DNA of 64,000 nt, taken from positions 186,001 through 250,000 of the forward strand of contig NZ_BAHE01000010.1 of NCBI RefSeq assembly GCF_000298235.1, given 5' to 3'. Origin of the DNA: Gordonia namibiensis NBRC 108229. Lineage in GTDB: Bacteria; Actinomycetota; Actinomycetes; Mycobacteriales; Mycobacteriaceae. Position 1 is the first letter of the stretch; every line of letters starts with the position of its first letter. A model generated the notes under the pieces. That model worked only from the letters and a program-made list of their open reading frames with translations. It had not been told where the DNA came from and did not search any database. Both the position numbers and the translations under genes were made by a program. This document shows positions 45,927 through 57,598 of this stretch, in pieces.

Positions 45927-46525
45927 ACGTCCTCGGCGTCTACCGTCCCGGGAACACCCTGCTGCACCGGCTCCCGCCGGGAGTCAAATTCGTCGCGATG
46001 GCCGTGGCGATCCTGGTGATGTCGCTGACCGTGCGGACGCTGCCCGCACTGGGGATCGCGGCGCTCGCGGTCGCGGTGACCTTCGCACTGGCCGGCATCG
46101 GTCCCCGGGAGGCCGCCAAGCAGCTGCGGCCCCTGCTCTGGATGTTGTTGTTCATCTTCGTTTTCCAGGTCATCTTCACCGACTGGCGTCGGGCCGTGGT
46201 GGTCTGCGGACTGCTGGCGTTGTCGGTCGCGCTCGCCACGGTCGTCACGCTGACGACCCGCACCACCGACATGCTCGACGCGATCGTCCGCGGCCTGAGC
46301 CCGCTGCGTCACGTCGGCGTCCGCACCGACCTCATCGCCATCGCGTTGGCGCTGACCATCCGCGCGATCCCACTGATGGTCGAGGTGGTGCGCGAGGTCG
46401 ACGAGGCGCGCAAGGCCCGCGGGCTCCGCCCCGGACCTCGCATCCTCGTCGCTCCGGTGGTACTGGCCGCGTTGCGCACCGCCGACGGATTCGCCGACAC
46501 GCTCACCGCTCGCGGCCTCGACTAA
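45923..46525 (+). CDS. bioN: Energy-coupling factor transmembrane protein (BioN/EcfT)
   Basis: 200 residues with about five hydrophobic segments. The EcfT coupling helices carry Ala-Arg-Gly type motifs, here DEARKARGLRPG (near 150) and TLTARGLD at the C-terminus, which contact the ATPase. It links BioM to BioY. It overlaps bioM by four bases and is the last gene of the operon, followed by a hairpin at 46537-46575. Confidence 0.93.
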   Translation: MNVLGVYRPGNTLLHRLPPGVKFVAMAVAILVMSLTVRTLPALGIAALAVAVTFALAGIGPREAAKQLRPLLWMLLFIFVFQVIFTDWRRAVVVCGLLALSVALATVVTLTTRTTDMLDAIVRGLSPLRHVGVRTDLIAIALALTIRAIPLMVEVVREVDEARKARGLRPGPRILVAPVVLAALRTADGFADTLTARGLD

Positions 46526-46536
46526 CCCCCGCGATC

Positions 46537-46575
46537 CGTAGAGAAAATGCGCGCTATAGCCGCATATCTTCTACG
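46537..46575. terminator. Hairpin between bioN and the GMC oxidoreductase
   Basis: CGTAGA (46537-46542) pairs with TCTACG (46570-46575), and the inner ATGCG (46547-46551) with CGCAT (46561-46565). It is the only AT-rich structured spot between convergent genes and is a likely two-way terminator. Confidence 0.55.
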
Positions 46576-46583
46576 AAATCCCG

Positions 46584-48338
46584 TCAGGCGGGCCGGGTGA
46601 CCGGCGTGATCGGCAAGCGCAGCGCGCCGGGAGCGTCTGCCGGGACGACAGGCGACGTCGGCACCGTGGGATCGATGCGCCGGTAGCTCTCCCCCTGCGG
46701 CGGCCGGCGGTCGTCCTCACCCTTGTTCGGCCACAGTGCGATCGCACGCTCGGCCTGGGCGCAGATGGTCAGCGACGGGTTCACACCGAGGTTGGCCGAG
46801 ATCGATGCACCGTCGGTGACGTGCAGCGTCGGGTAGTTCCACACGCGCTGGTAGGGGTCGATGACGCCGGTCGTCGGGTCATCGGAGATGGCACACCCAC
46901 CGAGGTAGTGGGCGGTGAGCGGCATGTTCAAGATGTCGCCCCACGTGCCGCCGGCGATCCCGCTGTTCATCTTGGCGGCGATCCGGCGGGTTGCCTCGTT
47001 GCCCTTGGGGATCCACGTCGGGTTCGGCTCGCCGTGCCCCTGCTTGCTGGTGACGTAGCGCAGCGGACCCCGCTTGCGCACGAAGGTCGTCAGCGAGTTG
47101 TTGTTGTTCTGCATGACGAGAGCGATCACCGTGCGCTCGCTCCACTGCTTCACGACGAGCAGCCGAACCAGGAGGAACGGGTTCTTCGCGACCTGCTTGA
47201 GGAACTGACCGAACCGGTTGCGACGCGTGCCACCGTCGGTGAGCAACGTCTGCAGATACGCGATCGCGTTGGAGCCCTTGCCGTATCGCACCGGCTCGAT
47301 GTGGGTGTTCGGCTCCGGGTAGAACGACGAGGTGATCGCGACGCCGCGTGAGTAGTCGTTCTCCGGATCGATCCGCGACCCCATCGCACCCAAGATCGAC
47401 TCCGAGTTCGTGCGCGTCAACCGTCCCATCGCATCCGAGATCTGCGGCAGCGTGGTCAGTTTCGCGTGATGCATCAGGCGTTGGGTGTTGAATGTCCCCG
47501 CGGCGAGGATCACCTGGCCGGCGGTGAAGGTGCGCCTGCGACGTCCCAGCGGTCCCCACGACGACGAGTGGTGCGTCCCGACCTCCCACGAACCGTCGGC
47601 CCGCTGGACCAGCGAATCGACCGTCGTGCGGTCGATGATGTTGGCGCCGTTGCGTTCTGCGAGTCCCAGGTAGTTCTTCATCAGCGTGTTCTTGGCGCCG
47701 ACACGGCAGCCGGTCATGCAGGCGCCGCACTCGGTGCAGGCGGTGCGATCGGGTCCGGCGCCGCCGAAATACGGGTCGGGCACCGTCTCGCCGGGCGCTC
47801 CGTCGAAGCCGGTCTTCGCGCCGAAGAACACGCCGACGGGCGTGGGGGTCACGGTGTGGCCGACGCCCATTTCCTCCGCCACCTCGGCGACGATCCGGTC
47901 CGAAGAGGTGATGGTGGGGTTCTTGACCACGCCCAGCATGCGCCGCGCCTGGTCGTAATACGGCGTGAGCTCGTCCTCCCAGTCGGTGATGTGGTTCCAC
48001 TGGGGGTCGGTGAAGAACGGCGTCGGCGGCTTGTACAGCGTGTTCGCGTAGTTCAGTGAACCGCCGCCCACTCCCGCACCGGCCAGGATCATCACGTCCT
48101 TCAGCGCGTGGATGCGCTGGATCCCGTACAGTCCCAGCTTCGGCGCCCACAGCCAGCGGTTGAGACGCCAGCTGGTCTTCGCGAACTCGTCGTCGGAGAA
48201 GCGGCGACCCGCCTCGATGACGCCGACGCGGTAGCCCTTCTCCACCAGGCGCAGCGCGCTCACGCTGCCGCCGAAACCAGAGCCGACGATGAGGACGTCG
48301 AACTCAGGAGAGCTGTCGGATCGCTTCTTCACACCCAT
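46584..48338 (-). CDS. choD: GMC family FAD oxidoreductase, ChoD-like (cholesterol oxidase homolog)
   Basis: About 584 residues. The FAD-binding motif FDVLIVGSGFGGSVSALRLVEKGYRV lies near residue 10-35 and the GMC C-terminal domain with GGCAISDDPTTGVIDPYQRV and NPSLTICAQAERA near 480-540. It closely resembles mycobacterial ChoD (Rv3409c) in sequence and in neighbouring guaB3. ChoD has been annotated as cholesterol oxidase, but a true activity is doubtful. A ferredoxin-like Cys series ACTECGACMTGC sits near residue 205. The start is ATG 48338. Met codons at 48347 and 48365 are alternatives. Confidence 0.9.
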   Translation of the reverse strand: MGVKKRSDSSPEFDVLIVGSGFGGSVSALRLVEKGYRVGVIEAGRRFSDDEFAKTSWRLNRWLWAPKLGLYGIQRIHALKDVMILAGAGVGGGSLNYANTLYKPPTPFFTDPQWNHITDWEDELTPYYDQARRMLGVVKNPTITSSDRIVAEVAEEMGVGHTVTPTPVGVFFGAKTGFDGAPGETVPDPYFGGAGPDRTACTECGACMTGCRVGAKNTLMKNYLGLAERNGANIIDRTTVDSLVQRADGSWEVGTHHSSSWGPLGRRRRTFTAGQVILAAGTFNTQRLMHHAKLTTLPQISDAMGRLTRTNSESILGAMGSRIDPENDYSRGVAITSSFYPEPNTHIEPVRYGKGSNAIAYLQTLLTDGGTRRNRFGQFLKQVAKNPFLLVRLLVVKQWSERTVIALVMQNNNNSLTTFVRKRGPLRYVTSKQGHGEPNPTWIPKGNEATRRIAAKMNSGIAGGTWGDILNMPLTAHYLGGCAISDDPTTGVIDPYQRVWNYPTLHVTDGASISANLGVNPSLTICAQAERAIALWPNKGEDDRRPPQGESYRRIDPTVPTSPVVPADAPGALRLPITPVTRPA

Positions 48339-48403
48339 GGAGACCATGCTAATGGTCGTTGTCACATGGGATGACCCAGGTCACCCTAACCCTTCGATAC
48401 GCG

Positions 48404-48481
48404 TCCTCCGCAAGCTCCGGACGCTACTCAGGGAGCGAGTGTGCCGATCCTCCGCAAGCTCAGGACGCTACTCAGGGAGCG
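48404..48481. repeat. Two 34-bp direct repeats next to the guaB3 stop
   Basis: Units 48404-48437 and 48448-48481 (TCCTCCGCAAGCTC...GGACGCTACTCAGGGAGCG) differ at one base and are spaced 44 bp start to start. They abut the guaB3 stop codon and look like intergenic REP-type elements. Confidence 0.8.
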
Positions 48482-49636
48482 TCAAGCGTGGACGGACAAC
48501 CCCACCCGCTGGAACTCCTTGAGGTCGCAGTACCCGGCCTTGGCCATCGCGCGACGCAGGGCGCCGACGAGGTTGAGCTCGCCGAACGGGTCGTCGGACG
48601 GACCGTTGAGGACACGCTCGAGGCTCGGACGGTCGGCGTTGCCGGCGACCTGCAGGAGCGCACCGCGCGGGGTGTCGGGGTGGGCAGCAGCCGACGGCCA
48701 GTACCAACCACCGCCGGGAGCCGATGCCGAGGCGGCGAGCGGCGTACCGAGCACGGCGGCGTCGGCACCGCAGGCGATGGCCTTGACCAGATCGCCCGAG
48801 TTGTGGATGTCGCCGTCGGCGATCACGTGGACGTAGCGTCCGCCGGTCTCGTCGAGGTAGTCGCGGCGGGCGGCGGCCGCATCGGCGATGGCGGTGGCCA
48901 TCGGCACGCCGATGCCCAGCACCTCACCGGTGGTGGTCGCACCCGCGGCCGAGCCGTACCCGACGATCACGCCGGCCGCACCGGTACGCATCAGGTGCAG
49001 CGCGGTGCGGTGGTCGTGCACGCCGCCGGCGATCACCGGGATGTCGAGTTCGGCGATGAAGGTCTTGAGGTTCAGCGGCTCGCGAGCACCCTCGCCGTCG
49101 ACCTGGGCGACGTGTTCGGCGGAGATGATCGTGCCGTGCACGACGAGCAGCTCGACACCGGCCTTGAGCAGTGCCGGGGTCAGCTCGGGTGCATGCTGCG
49201 GGCTGACGCGGACCGCGGTGGTGACACCGGCGTCGCGCACCTGCGCCACGGCTTCGGCGAGCAGACCGCTGTCGAGGGGTGCGGCGTGCAGCTTCTGCAG
49301 ATGACGCACCGCGGCATAGGGATCGGGATCACCGGCGGCGATGGCGGCCAGCTCCTCGAGTTTGGCGTCGACGTCGCGATGCCGGGCCCACAGCCCCTCG
49401 CCGTTGATGACGCCGAGCGCACCGAGCTTGCCGAGCTCGATGGCCACCGACGGCGACACCAGCGCGTCGGTCGGGTGGCTCAGGATCGGCGACTCGAACC
49501 GGTAGGCATCGATCTGCCACGCGGTGGAGACGTCCTTGGAGGAACGGGTCCGACGGGACGGGACGATGCTGATGTCGTCCAGTTCGTAGGTCCGTCGGGC
49601 CGTCCGGCCCATGCCGATTTCGACGAGGTCACGCAC
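48482..49636 (-). CDS. guaB3: GuaB3 family IMP dehydrogenase-related protein
   Basis: 384 residues, TIM-barrel relative of IMP dehydrogenase without CBS domains. It opens with VEIGMGRTARRTYELDDISIVPSRRTRSSKDV and has VIAGGVHDHRTALHLMRTGAAGVIVGYG in the catalytic half. The canonical IMPDH active-site Cys loop GPGSICTT is not present. Actinobacteria carry this paralog beside guaB, and its enzymatic role is debated (GMP reductase-like activity has been proposed in some). It lies 83 bp downstream of guaB on the same strand. Confidence 0.9.
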   Translation of the reverse strand: MRDLVEIGMGRTARRTYELDDISIVPSRRTRSSKDVSTAWQIDAYRFESPILSHPTDALVSPSVAIELGKLGALGVINGEGLWARHRDVDAKLEELAAIAAGDPDPYAAVRHLQKLHAAPLDSGLLAEAVAQVRDAGVTTAVRVSPQHAPELTPALLKAGVELLVVHGTIISAEHVAQVDGEGAREPLNLKTFIAELDIPVIAGGVHDHRTALHLMRTGAAGVIVGYGSAAGATTTGEVLGIGVPMATAIADAAAARRDYLDETGGRYVHVIADGDIHNSGDLVKAIACGADAAVLGTPLAASASAPGGGWYWPSAAAHPDTPRGALLQVAGNADRPSLERVLNGPSDDPFGELNLVGALRRAMAKAGYCDLKEFQRVGLSVHA

Positions 49637-49719
49637 CAGTGCGCCTTTCTGGGGAGTTCAGCTGCACATCGACCCTACGGTGTCCCCGGCCCGAACGGAC
49701 CGGGGACACCAGGGGGATG

Positions 49720-51267
<1,548 letters not shown>

Positions 51268-51400
51268 TCACACGTGCACTCCGGTACCGATGACCGTATC
51301 CGGGGCCCGTGTTGCCACCTCCGCCACGCCCGCCGTATATCGCCTGAATACCTTCGAACGCCTGCGGCGTGACAGCCCGGGAATCCGCTACGGTGGTGGT

Positions 51401-51790
51401 GTGCGTGACCACCTCCCACCCGGCCTCCCGCCGGATCCGTTCGCCGACGACCCGAGCGACCCCGCTTCCGCATTGGACAGCGTCGAGCCCGGTATCCCGT
51501 TGGACGAGAACGAGCGGCTGGCGGTCGAAGAGGACCTCGCCGACCTCGCCGTCTACGAGGCACTGCTCGCCCATCGCGGCGTCCGGGGCCTCGTCGTCGT
51601 CTGCGACGACTGCCACGAGGACCACTACCACGACTGGGACATGCTCCGCGCGAACCTGATCCAGCTCCTCATCGACGGCACCGTCCGGCCGCACGAGCCG
51701 GCCGTCGACCCGCGCCCCGACGCCTACGTCACCTGGGACTACTGCCGCGGCTACGCCGACGCCCGCAACCACTACGACGAAGGCCGCTGA
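51401..51790 (+). CDS. DUF5319 family protein
   Basis: 129 residues starting [18 protein letters not shown]. It contains [25 protein letters not shown], a Cys-x2-Cys/His cluster that could bind metal, then [13 protein letters not shown]. The family is restricted to mycolic-acid bacteria and nearly always sits between guaB and sigD. The function is unknown. GTG 51401 is used because the family begins there. A perfect hairpin 51831-51858 follows. Confidence 0.85.
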   Translation: MRDHLPPGLPPDPFADDPSDPASALDSVEPGIPLDENERLAVEEDLADLAVYEALLAHRGVRGLVVVCDDCHEDHYHDWDMLRANLIQLLIDGTVRPHEPAVDPRPDAYVTWDYCRGYADARNHYDEGR

Positions 51791-51830
51791 CCCGGGACGA
51801 TCTCGAACCACCACTCCCTCTCATACGACT

Positions 51831-51858
51831 GCGCCCGTACCGATCTCGGTACGGGCGC
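51831..51858. terminator. Bidirectional terminator between DUF5319 and rsdA
   Basis: GCGCCCGTACCG (51831-51842) and CGGTACGGGCGC (51847-51858) make a perfect 12-bp stem with an ATCT tetraloop, between convergent genes. Confidence 0.75.
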
Positions 51859-51882
51859 CGTCGTCTGTGGAGTTGAGGCGGG

Positions 51883-52944
51883 CTATCGAGGGTGCCCCTC
51901 CGACGCATCGACGCCGGGCGGCGGTGTCCACGGGAAGGCCGGGAAGTCGGCCGGGGTCCGCGTCATCGACGAGCTCGTCGACGGCACCTCCTCGGTCGGC
52001 TCGCTGGGCGGGCTCGACGGCACGGTCGGCTCGCTCTGACCGGGCTCCTCGACCGGGGCGGGCACCTCGGTCGTGGGCGCGGTGGTCACGGAGATGTCAG
52101 AGGGCGACGGCCGTTCGGACCGCTTACGCACGTCCGGCTTGGTGGTCGGCTCACCCGACTCGGTCACCGCGGGCTCCGACCGGTCGGCCGACGACGTCGC
52201 CTGCCTGGTGGACGGCAGACCGGCACCGGCACGGAGTCGGTTCATCCAGTCCGACATCTCCTGGCGGGTGTCCTTGTCACGCATCGGCCCCATGCTGTTC
52301 TGGGCCTTGGCGATGAAGCTCGCGGCCGCGGCGGTGTCGCCGGCGGCGATGGCGGCCTCGGCGCGCTCGAGGTTGCCGCGCACATCGTAGGCCGCCTTGG
52401 TCTCGGAAGCGGCCTCGGCGAACACGACCTGCTTGACGCCCCACAGCGGGTCGCCCGGCTGCGAGCCCTCGGACATGACGGTCAGGCCGGCTGCCGCGAC
52501 GATGACGATCGCGGCCGCGCCGGACACGACGCGGAGGTGGCGCACCATTCGACGGCCACGACTCGCGCGTTCGGTGCTCTCGATTGCCCGCTCGACGTCG
52601 TCGACGGAGACCAGCTCCGGCACCGGGGTCGACACGACCTCGTTGCGCCAGCCCGAGAGAAGTTCTGCGAGTTCGTATTCGGTGTCGTCGCGCGTGGGGA
52701 CGGGGACGTCGTGGGCGAGCGCCTCGAGGAAGTTCTCGTCGAAGCCGACCTCGGAGAGGTCCAGCGACTCCCCGCCGGCCACGCCCATTTCGCGCTCGAG
52801 GTCGCCGTCGGCGGACGCGGGACCACCGGCGGACGGGCCGCTCGGACCCGGTCCCCGACCGTCGGCCGGCGGCTGACCGGGACGGCTGAGCTGCTCACGC
52901 CCGTGGACGGAGCGACGATGGCGCCAGTCAGATCCTCCGCTCAT
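51883..52944 (-). CDS. rsdA: Anti-sigma-D factor RsdA
   Basis: 353 residues. A cytoplasmic sigma-binding region with the GFDENFLEALAHDVPVP and ELAELLSGWRNEV segments is followed by one membrane helix (about 138-160, AAAIVIVAAAGLTVM) and an outer part ending in a ~110-residue Pro/Ser/Thr/Glu-rich tail. RsdA holds SigD at the membrane until regulated proteolysis frees it. Its start overlaps the sigD 3' end by 17 bp, so production is coupled. Order sigD-rsdA matches mycobacterial Rv3414c-Rv3413c. Confidence 0.9.
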   Translation of the reverse strand: MSGGSDWRHRRSVHGREQLSRPGQPPADGRGPGPSGPSAGGPASADGDLEREMGVAGGESLDLSEVGFDENFLEALAHDVPVPTRDDTEYELAELLSGWRNEVVSTPVPELVSVDDVERAIESTERASRGRRMVRHLRVVSGAAAIVIVAAAGLTVMSEGSQPGDPLWGVKQVVFAEAASETKAAYDVRGNLERAEAAIAAGDTAAAASFIAKAQNSMGPMRDKDTRQEMSDWMNRLRAGAGLPSTRQATSSADRSEPAVTESGEPTTKPDVRKRSERPSPSDISVTTAPTTEVPAPVEEPGQSEPTVPSSPPSEPTEEVPSTSSSMTRTPADFPAFPWTPPPGVDASEGHPR

Positions 52945-53515
52945 CGTGACCTCCTGTCCGTTTCAACTCGTCCTTCAACTTCGCCAACGCCCGGTGCTGG
53001 GCGACACGAACCGCACCTGCGGTGCTTCCGATCATCTGGGCCGTCTCCTCGGCTGACATGCCGACGACCAGCCGGAGCACCAGCACCTCGCGCTGTTTCT
53101 CCGGAAGTATGTCGAGTAGGGCGCGCATCCGCCTGCTGCCGTCGGCGTCGAGGGCGAACTGCTCCGGTCCGCCGGTGACGTGACCGACCTCGGGCACGTC
53201 CTCCACCGGATCGGACTTGACCCGGGCGGCGACCCGCATGGCGTCGGCGACCTTGTGCGAGGTGATGCCGTAGACGAAGGCCATGAACGGCTTGCCCTGG
53301 TCCCGATAACGGGGCAGCGCGGTCATCACCGCCATCAAAGCCTCCTGCGCGATGTCATCTGCGGAGAACAGATGGCGTTCTCCGGTTCCGATTCGCCCTC
53401 GGCAATAGCGCAGGATCGGTTCCTGCACGCTCTCGAGGACTGACGTGAGAGCTGAACGATCGCCCTGGCCTGCGGCCCGGACGGCGTCGTCCAACTCACC
53501 ACCTGTCAGCTTCAT
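52928..53515 (-). CDS. sigD: ECF-type RNA polymerase sigma factor SigD
   Basis: 195 residues. Region 2 reads FSADDIAQEALMAVMTALPRYRDQGKPFMAFVYGITSHKVADAMR (~50-100). Region 4 is LPEKQREVLVLRLVVGMSAEETAQMIGSTAGAVRVAQHRALAKLK (~140-185). ATG 53515 gives MKLTGGELDDAVRAAG, typical of SigD, and the upstream in-frame sequence lacks homology. Region 3 is missing, as in all ECF factors. It is directly upstream of its anti-sigma gene. In mycobacteria SigD supports late-phase and ribosomal/chaperone genes. Confidence 0.94.
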   Translation of the reverse strand: MKLTGGELDDAVRAAGQGDRSALTSVLESVQEPILRYCRGRIGTGERHLFSADDIAQEALMAVMTALPRYRDQGKPFMAFVYGITSHKVADAMRVAARVKSDPVEDVPEVGHVTGGPEQFALDADGSRRMRALLDILPEKQREVLVLRLVVGMSAEETAQMIGSTAGAVRVAQHRALAKLKDELKRTGGHDERRI

Positions 53516-53635
53516 CGCGCGTAGGAATCCCCGTGTTACAGATCGGTTGACCGTTTGTGAGCCGGTCCTGTTACGGGCCCCGACACCCCTGAACGTCACG
53601 TCAACGCCGAGGCAGACCCTCAAACACCTTAGCCA

Positions 53636-54517
53636 TCAACCCTCGGGCCTCAGTGCCATGCCCTTACCGACCAGCGTGGCGCGAAGGTCCCGATACCTCT
53701 CCTCCTCCGAGGCCGACGCCGCACCGATACCGGTCAGGAGGCTCAGTCCCGCCCACTCCAGGGGCAGCAGACCACGTTCACCTGCGTCGACGACGACATC
53801 GCGGGCCTGGGTGGCCGACACCCCGATCTCCCCCACACCGGCGAGTGCCGCCGCATGGATGAGAGAGGTCTTGACGCGGTGCCGCGCGGGCACGCCCGAG
53901 GTGGCAGACAGATGCCGGACGAGCGCAGTGCCCGCCTCCGCGTGGGACAGCCCCGCCGCACTGTTTCCGGAATAGAGGCCGAGTTCGGCACTGACCCACT
54001 CCCAGCGCAGCCGGCACCGCCCGAGTGTGAGCCAGTCCACACGCTCCGCCGAGGCCCAGCCCTCTGGGGACAACAGCTTCCGGGCCCGGTCCAGCAATCT
54101 CCCCGATGCTCCGAAACGGAGGAGACCGAGGTTGTCCGCTGCCAGTCCGATGAGGGCGTCGGCCCGTGCCGCCCGTACCGGGTCGGCGGCTGCCACGGTG
54201 CCCGGGGCCGAATCGACCATCGCGACGGCTGCGAACGCGTGGCCGTCGACCCCCTGCGCGAGGTCGTGGCGTCCGCCCTGCCTGAGTAGAGAGGCCGTCG
54301 TGCTGCGGCACAGTGACAGCAGTGCCGCCGCATCCGGGTCGCGCGGCATCGACCCGTGCGCGGACCTCACGTCCACACCCAATCGCGCCAGATCGGTGAG
54401 CGCCGAGGCGTACTCACCGCGGCCCCCCGCCTCGACGGCAGCCTCCCAACGCAGTTCAGAGGCCCTGTCGAGGCCCTGTGAAGTGGTCTTGATCACTACA
54501 TCTCTTTTGGTTTGCAT
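53636..54517 (-). CDS. Conserved hypothetical helical protein (Rv3415c-like position)
   Basis: 293 residues, almost all predicted helix. Repeated Ala-rich helix pairs (for example AAALLSLCRSTTASLLRQGGRHDLAQGVDGHAFAA) suggest a TPR-like array. No catalytic motif, signal peptide or membrane helix is seen. It occupies the place of Rv3415c, between sigD and whiB3. ATG 54517 lies in a low-GC promoter zone that contains the TTAACG/CGTTAA inverted repeat 5 bp upstream. It is divergent from whiB3, and the function is unknown. Confidence 0.78.
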   Translation of the reverse strand: MQTKRDVVIKTTSQGLDRASELRWEAAVEAGGRGEYASALTDLARLGVDVRSAHGSMPRDPDAAALLSLCRSTTASLLRQGGRHDLAQGVDGHAFAAVAMVDSAPGTVAAADPVRAARADALIGLAADNLGLLRFGASGRLLDRARKLLSPEGWASAERVDWLTLGRCRLRWEWVSAELGLYSGNSAAGLSHAEAGTALVRHLSATSGVPARHRVKTSLIHAAALAGVGEIGVSATQARDVVVDAGERGLLPLEWAGLSLLTGIGAASASEEERYRDLRATLVGKGMALRPEG

Positions 54518-54521
54518 GAAT

Positions 54522-54545
54522 TTAACGAACGATTCCCAACGTTAA
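54522..54545. promoter_or_regulatory. Inverted repeat TTAACG-N12-CGTTAA
   Basis: Six-base perfect arms spaced by 12 bp begin 5 bp upstream of the hypothetical gene's ATG (reverse strand). This could be an operator covering its promoter or ribosome site. Confidence 0.35.
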
Positions 54546-54653
54546 TCCTGAGACCAGATCACCGGCGGATGAGAAGAAGATTTCCTTGGTGTTAACCGTT
54601 GACATGGTCGTCGTTTGCCGATCAACGCACACGCGCCCTCCCGAGGAATGACA

Positions 54654-54668
54654 AACTATCGGATAGTT
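54654..54668. promoter_or_regulatory. 15-bp palindrome AACTATC-G-GATAGTT upstream of whiB3
   Basis: Perfect 7-bp arms around one base, 246-260 bp before whiB3. It is a strong candidate site for a dimeric DNA-binding protein in the whiB3 control region. The regulator is unknown. Confidence 0.45.
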
Positions 54669-54722
54669 GCAGGTCATCGACCATTCGTTTCGTCCATCCA
54701 GACGGCATGTAAACCCCCGGGG

Positions 54723-54738
54723 AGCACTGTGCTAGCAC
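54723..54738. promoter_or_regulatory. Overlapping palindromes AGCAC-T-GTGCT-AGCAC
   Basis: The half-site alternates in three copies (AGCAC, its complement GTGCT, AGCAC), making two overlapping palindromes within 16 bp, about 175 bp before whiB3. Confidence 0.4.
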
Positions 54739-54913
54739 CTTCCGTCCATCTAACGCGCCGTTAACATTTCCGAGACTTTCACCCTGCGGATGGCCGATTT
54801 CGACGGTATTGACGCCATTTCTCAGGCCCGCTTAATGTGAGCCACAGCGTTGCAGGAAATCGACGTTTCTCCACCGCGCACCACGGTGCGGCCCTAGACA
54901 AGGAGCAGCTGCC

Positions 54914-55210
54914 ATGCCTCAGCCCAACCATCTCCCCGGCCCCAACGCAGACATCTGGGACTGGCAGATGTCCGGCCTCTGCCGCGGCGTCGACTCTGCG
55001 ATGTTCTTCCATCCTGACGGTGAACGCGGCCGTGCGCGCGCCCAGCGCGAGCGTCGCGCCAAGGAGATGTGCCACCAGTGTCCCGTCATCGCCCAGTGCC
55101 GCGAGCATGCTCTCGCCGTGGCCGAGCCCTACGGGATCTGGGGCGGGCTCTCGGAGTCCGAGCGCAGCATGCTGATGAAGCGCGGTGTCGGCCGCCGCCT
55201 GGCGAGCTGA
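54914..55210 (+). CDS. whiB3: WhiB family iron-sulfur transcriptional regulator, WhiB3-like
   Basis: 98 residues. Four cluster-binding Cys are present (C23, C53, C56, C62), followed by the GIWGGLSESE turn and a basic C-terminus (LMKRGVGRRLAS) for DNA contact. WhiB3 senses redox/NO and binds the principal sigma factor in mycobacteria. Placement between the Rv3415c-like gene and groEL1 agrees with WhiB3 rather than other WhiB members. Ribosome site AGGAGC precedes ATG 54914. Two hairpins terminate transcription downstream. Confidence 0.93.
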   Translation: MPQPNHLPGPNADIWDWQMSGLCRGVDSAMFFHPDGERGRARAQRERRAKEMCHQCPVIAQCREHALAVAEPYGIWGGLSESERSMLMKRGVGRRLAS

Positions 55211-55222
55211 ACAGTCCGTAGC

Positions 55223-55248
55223 CGCCGGCGGAAAGGGACCCGCCGGCG
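55223..55248. terminator. Hairpin 1 after whiB3
   Basis: CGCCGGCGG (55223-55231) pairs with CCGCCGGCG (55240-55248), a 9-bp GC stem starting 13 bp after the whiB3 stop. No T run follows. Confidence 0.5.
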
Positions 55249-55274
55249 TCAGGGCCACCGCGGCACCACCGCGA

Positions 55275-55323
55275 ACAACACAGGAGCCGGGCATCCGCAG
55301 AGGATGCCCGGCTCCTGTGTTGT
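55275..55323. terminator. 22-bp perfect hairpin between whiB3 and groEL1
   Basis: Bases 55275-55296 pair without mismatch with 55302-55323 around GCAGA (core CAGGAGCCGGGCATCC). It lies between convergent genes and ends 26 bp from the groEL1 stop, so it should terminate both. Confidence 0.8.
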
Positions 55324-55348
55324 GTACTACCGGAGCGACGCGCTCGGA

Positions 55349-57049
<1,701 letters not shown>

Positions 57050-57086
57050 TCACGAGACGACTCGCGGGGTCTGTGTGGCCCGAGTC

Positions 57087-57386
57087 CTACTTGCCGATGA
57101 CGGCGAGGACGTCGCGCGCCGACAGGATCAGGTACTCCTCACCGGCGTACTTGATCTCGGTGCCGCCGTACTTGCTGTAGATGACGGTGTCACCTTCCTT
57201 GACGTCCACGGGGACGCGGTTGCCCTGCTCGGTGACCCGACCCTCGCCGACGGCGATGACGGTGCCTTCCTGCGGCTTCTCCTTGGCGGAGTCCGGGATG
57301 ACCAGGCCCGAGGCGGTGGTCGTCTCGGCCTCGACGGCCTGCACCAGGATCTTGTCCTCAAGCGGCTTGATGTTCACGCTCGCCAC
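57087..57386 (-). CDS. groES: 10 kDa co-chaperonin GroES
   Basis: 99 residues: [21 protein letters not shown], then the mobile loop [20 protein letters not shown] and [19 protein letters not shown]. It caps GroEL. GTG 57386 is the start, since upstream in-frame codons are not conserved. A CIRCE element lies about 103 bp upstream and marks HrcA heat-shock control. It is first in the groES-groEL1 operon. Confidence 0.96.
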   Translation of the reverse strand: MASVNIKPLEDKILVQAVEAETTTASGLVIPDSAKEKPQEGTVIAVGEGRVTEQGNRVPVDVKEGDTVIYSKYGGTEIKYAGEEYLILSARDVLAVIGK

Positions 57387-57488
57387 GATGTGAGTCCTCA
57401 ACTTTCGTACTGAGAAAGAATCTGCACGTTCATGGCCCTGGGACAAAACCTCGTCGTCGCGGGTGTCCGAGGCTTCACTCAGCGCCGA

Positions 57489-57515
57489 CTAGCACTCTAT
57501 ACGTGCGAGTGCCAG
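57489..57515. promoter_or_regulatory. CIRCE operator (HrcA site) upstream of groES
   Basis: CTAGCACTC-N9-GAGTGCCAG has the 9-base spacing and near-consensus arms (TTAGCACTC/GAGTGCTAA) of CIRCE. It is 103-129 bp before the groES start. Confidence 0.9.
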
Positions 57516-57598
57516 CACTCAAGGGTGGAGGGTGCAAAATGCCGGAGTTTCGCTCGCCGCGATCACAGCTCAGGGGCGCCGGGACCACCGGAGACGGC

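Larger units (their letters stand above)
54518..54913. other. Relatively AT-rich control region between the hypothetical gene and whiB3
   Basis: These 396 bp contain no supported gene. They are visibly richer in A+T than the flanks and hold three palindromic sites (54522-54545, 54654-54668, 54723-54738). It is the promoter region for both divergent genes. Confidence 0.7.
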
